This document shows positions 13,315 through 15,007 of a DNA stretch of 15,007 nucleotides, piece after piece; position 1 is the first letter of the stretch, and the number at the start of each line of letters is the position of its first letter. The notes beneath the pieces are model-generated. The model was not told the origin of the DNA, ran no database searches, and worked only from the letters and a program-made list of their open reading frames with translations. The translations under genes and the position numbers were made by a program. Source of the stretch: Christensenella sp. UBA941 (lineage in GTDB: Bacteria; Bacillota; Clostridia; Christensenellales; UBA941); contig DBDD01000134.1 in assembly GCA_002293365.1 (NCBI GenBank), positions 1-15,007 of the forward strand, written 5' to 3'.

Positions 13315-14660
13315 AGCAGAATGCGAAAAGTACAACCGCCGCCCGGCGTATCGCGAAGCGACAGCTCGCCGCCGTGCAGCTTTACGAGCTCGCTCGCGAT
13401 AGAGAGGCCTAGGCCGAAATGTTCGCGGGCGCGGCGCGCTTGGTCGCCCCGGTGAAAGCGCTCGAATACGAGCGGCTTGTGCTCGTTCGCTATACCAACG
13501 CCGTGGTCGACTATTTCGATCGCTACCTGCCCTTTGGCGGAATGCGCGGCGAGCTCTATTTTGTTGCGGTCAGCTTGGATGCCGCATTCGGGCGATTCGT
13601 TTTGTTCGTTTGCTTCATAGCGCGCGGATACGCCTCCCGCGTTCGAGGGCGTTGCGTTTGCGTAGTCCAGCGCGTTTTCGATTAAAATGCCCAGCACCTG
13701 CAAAAGCCGCTGCCCGTCGCCTTTTACCCTTGGCAACGGCGCGTCGGGCAGCTTTAAAGAGAGCTGATAACCGCGCTTGGCGCAAACCGTACCATAAACT
13801 TCATACGCGTTCAGCAGCAGCGTATCCGCGTCGAGCGGTTCGAGGTGAATAGGCCAGCTTTTCGCGTCGGCGGAGGCCAATAAGAGCATATCGTCGATAA
13901 GCCGGGACATGCGCGCGCTCTCGGATTCAATGGCGGAAGCCGCGTTTTGCGCCTCGTCGGGCATATTTTGAACAGTCGTCGTGTGCGCGCGTATGACGGC
14001 AAGCGGCGTGCGCAGCTCGTGCGACGCGGCGGCGATAAACTCCGTCTGCCGCGCCCGGCTTTCGAGCGCGGGCAGTAGCGCCCGCTCGATTAACTTTATA
14101 CCGACAAGGCCCAATAAAAGTACGCTCAATGCATAGCCGCCAAGGTACGCCGCCAGATCCAGCGCTTCCCAGGAAGACGCGGCGAGCTGAACCATGATGA
14201 GCGCCCTATATCCTGCTTCGACGGGGATCACGCTGACGATTCCGTAATACGCCGCGCCAGCGTGCGCAAAACGCATTGCCGGGCTCGAACGCCGCTGTGA
14301 ATAGAGCGACACTGCCATAACATCTAAGCCGCCGTCTCGCGCCAGCTCCGCGGCCATATCGAACAGCGCCGCGATTTGCCCGCTGTCGCCGCCATTATAG
14401 AAAAGCGCGCTTCCGTTGTCGATAATCTTGATAAAAAGCGCGTTGTCCTTTTCGAACTGGCGCAGAGCGCTGTGCTCGACGGTGGATTCCGTTTGCAGAT
14501 TTTCGGCGACGGAGGTCATCAGCTCCGTCAGCCGCTCCGCCTGGGCTCTGCGCGTCTCCCTGGTCGTCATAATCATAACCACGGCGAGTACGGCGGCCAT
14601 AATAAGCGCCGCCGAAACGATATAGATCTTTATAAGCCTTGCTCTAAGCCGTTTTTCCAT
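13308..14660 (-). CDS. Membrane sensor histidine kinase
   Basis: The 450-residue product has TM1 (about 10-31), an extracytoplasmic sensor region of about 135 residues with no domain I recognise, and TM2 (about 170-190). HisKA follows with the H-box AASHELRTPLAVIRAH (His214), then HATPase_c: N-box LIENALDYA, G1 DHGVGI, and G2 HFGLGLSIASEL. It should autophosphorylate His214 and pass phosphate to the adjacent OmpR-type regulator. Between the N- and G1-boxes sits an extra hydrophilic stretch of about 40 residues, longer than usual. ATG at 14660 is chosen, 5 bp past the regulator stop; a TTG at 14669 overlapping that stop is possible. The stop codon lies in a heptamer palindrome. Confidence 0.93.
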   Translation of the reverse strand: MEKRLRARLIKIYIVSAALIMAAVLAVVMIMTTRETRRAQAERLTELMTSVAENLQTESTVEHSALRQFEKDNALFIKIIDNGSALFYNGGDSGQIAALFDMAAELARDGGLDVMAVSLYSQRRSSPAMRFAHAGAAYYGIVSVIPVEAGYRALIMVQLAASSWEALDLAAYLGGYALSVLLLGLVGIKLIERALLPALESRARQTEFIAAASHELRTPLAVIRAHTTTVQNMPDEAQNAASAIESESARMSRLIDDMLLLASADAKSWPIHLEPLDADTLLLNAYEVYGTVCAKRGYQLSLKLPDAPLPRVKGDGQRLLQVLGILIENALDYANATPSNAGGVSARYEANEQNESPECGIQADRNKIELAAHSAKGQVAIEIVDHGVGIANEHKPLVFERFHRGDQARRAREHFGLGLSIASELVKLHGGELSLRDTPGGGCTFRILLS

Positions 14661-14665
14661 CAATC

Positions 14666-15007
14666 TCAACTCTCAACTAAAGCGTAACCCACCCCGTGAA
14701 CGGTCTTGATGGAAGCGGGCTCGCCGAGCGCTTTCAAGCGCCTGCGGACGAAATAGATATAATTATTCACGTTGCCTTCTTCCACCAGCTCGTCTCCGCC
14801 CCAAACGCGCGAGAGGATTTGCGCGCGGGAAAGCACGCTATTGGGATTTTCAAAGAAAAATTCGAGCAAAGCGGCTTCCTTTTTAGAGAGCGAAAGCGAT
14901 TCCTTTTGAAAGCTAAGGCGGCATTGCCGCGCGTCGAGGGTTAAATCGCCGAATGTGAGCACGCCGGAACGCATGGCGGCGGGCCTGCGCAAAAGCGCGC
15001 GCACGCG
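14666..15007 (-). CDS. OmpR/PhoB-type response regulator, C-terminal part (cut by window edge)
   Basis: The visible 113 or so residues are a winged-helix Trans_reg_C DNA-binding domain: LTFGDLTLDARQCRLS, LSLSKKEAALLEFFFENPN, LSRAQILSRVWG, and EGNVNNYIYFVRRRLK..... IKTVHGVGYAL. The receiver domain with the phospho-accepting Asp must lie beyond position 15007. The reading frame stays open to the edge, so the first in-frame ATG is not the real start. It lies directly upstream of the kinase gene, with 5 bp between its stop and the kinase ATG, so the two are co-transcribed. Its targets may include its own operon with the propeller-SBP gene; no binding site was identified. Confidence 0.92.
   Translation of the reverse strand, partial: RVRALLRRPAAMRSGVLTFGDLTLDARQCRLSFQKESLSLSKKEAALLEFFFENPNSVLSRAQILSRVWGGDELVEEGNVNNYIYFVRRRLKALGEPASIKTVHGVGYALVES

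Overview
The window looks like a chromosomal segment of a member of the Bacillota, most likely a GC-moderate Clostridia lineage (Christensenellales- or Oscillospirales-like). The pointers are inference from content: strong AGGAGG-type ribosome binding sites, sigma-A-like promoters, an NlpC/P60 protein with a PG_binding_1 domain, a YcxB-like protein, a Pct/YdiF-type CoA-transferase, a bacteriohemerythrin, an OmpR-type two-component system beside a sugar-type ABC solute-binding lipoprotein, and several copies of a short palindromic dispersed element beginning TGTAGGG. No rRNA, tRNA, CRISPR array, insertion sequence or phage gene was seen.

Layout. Positions 1-240 are non-coding and hold two plus-strand terminator-like hairpins, a hairpin with a tandem repeat, and one dispersed element. 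On the minus strand, 241-981 is a small lipoprotein with its own promoter, and 1050-3260 is a large secreted, membrane-anchored protein of Ig/CARDB-like repeats. Next come 4787-4206 (YcxB-like membrane protein) and 4209-3433 (TrmH/SpoU RNA methyltransferase), joined by an ATGA overlap. 6395-4865 is a family I CoA-transferase whose two halves lie in different reading frames.

The strand then switches. A divergent intergenic region (6396-6605) carries promoters in both directions and an inverted repeat over the plus-strand -35 box. It leads to an NlpC/P60 cell-wall hydrolase (6606-7610), a TspO/MBR protein (7909-8379), prmA (8622-9572) and a bacteriohemerythrin (9761-10186). These four appear to be separate units, with hairpins or repeats in most of the gaps.

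From the right edge back to 10189 the minus strand carries a response regulator (entering from outside the window), a sensor histidine kinase, a 755-residue lipoprotein that fuses a beta-propeller-like region to an ABC solute-binding domain, and a sugar-ABC permease that stops just before its EAA loop, 2 bp from the stop of the convergent hemerythrin gene. The permease looks like a deletion remnant. The kinase, regulator and propeller-SBP may therefore form a ligand-sensing unit rather than a transporter; this is inference.

The points most worth a second look are the split CoA-transferase, the propeller-SBP beside a two-component system and broken permease, the heptamer arrays that contain both two-component stop codons, the four dispersed palindromic elements, and a near-perfect G-quadruplex motif inside the methyltransferase gene.
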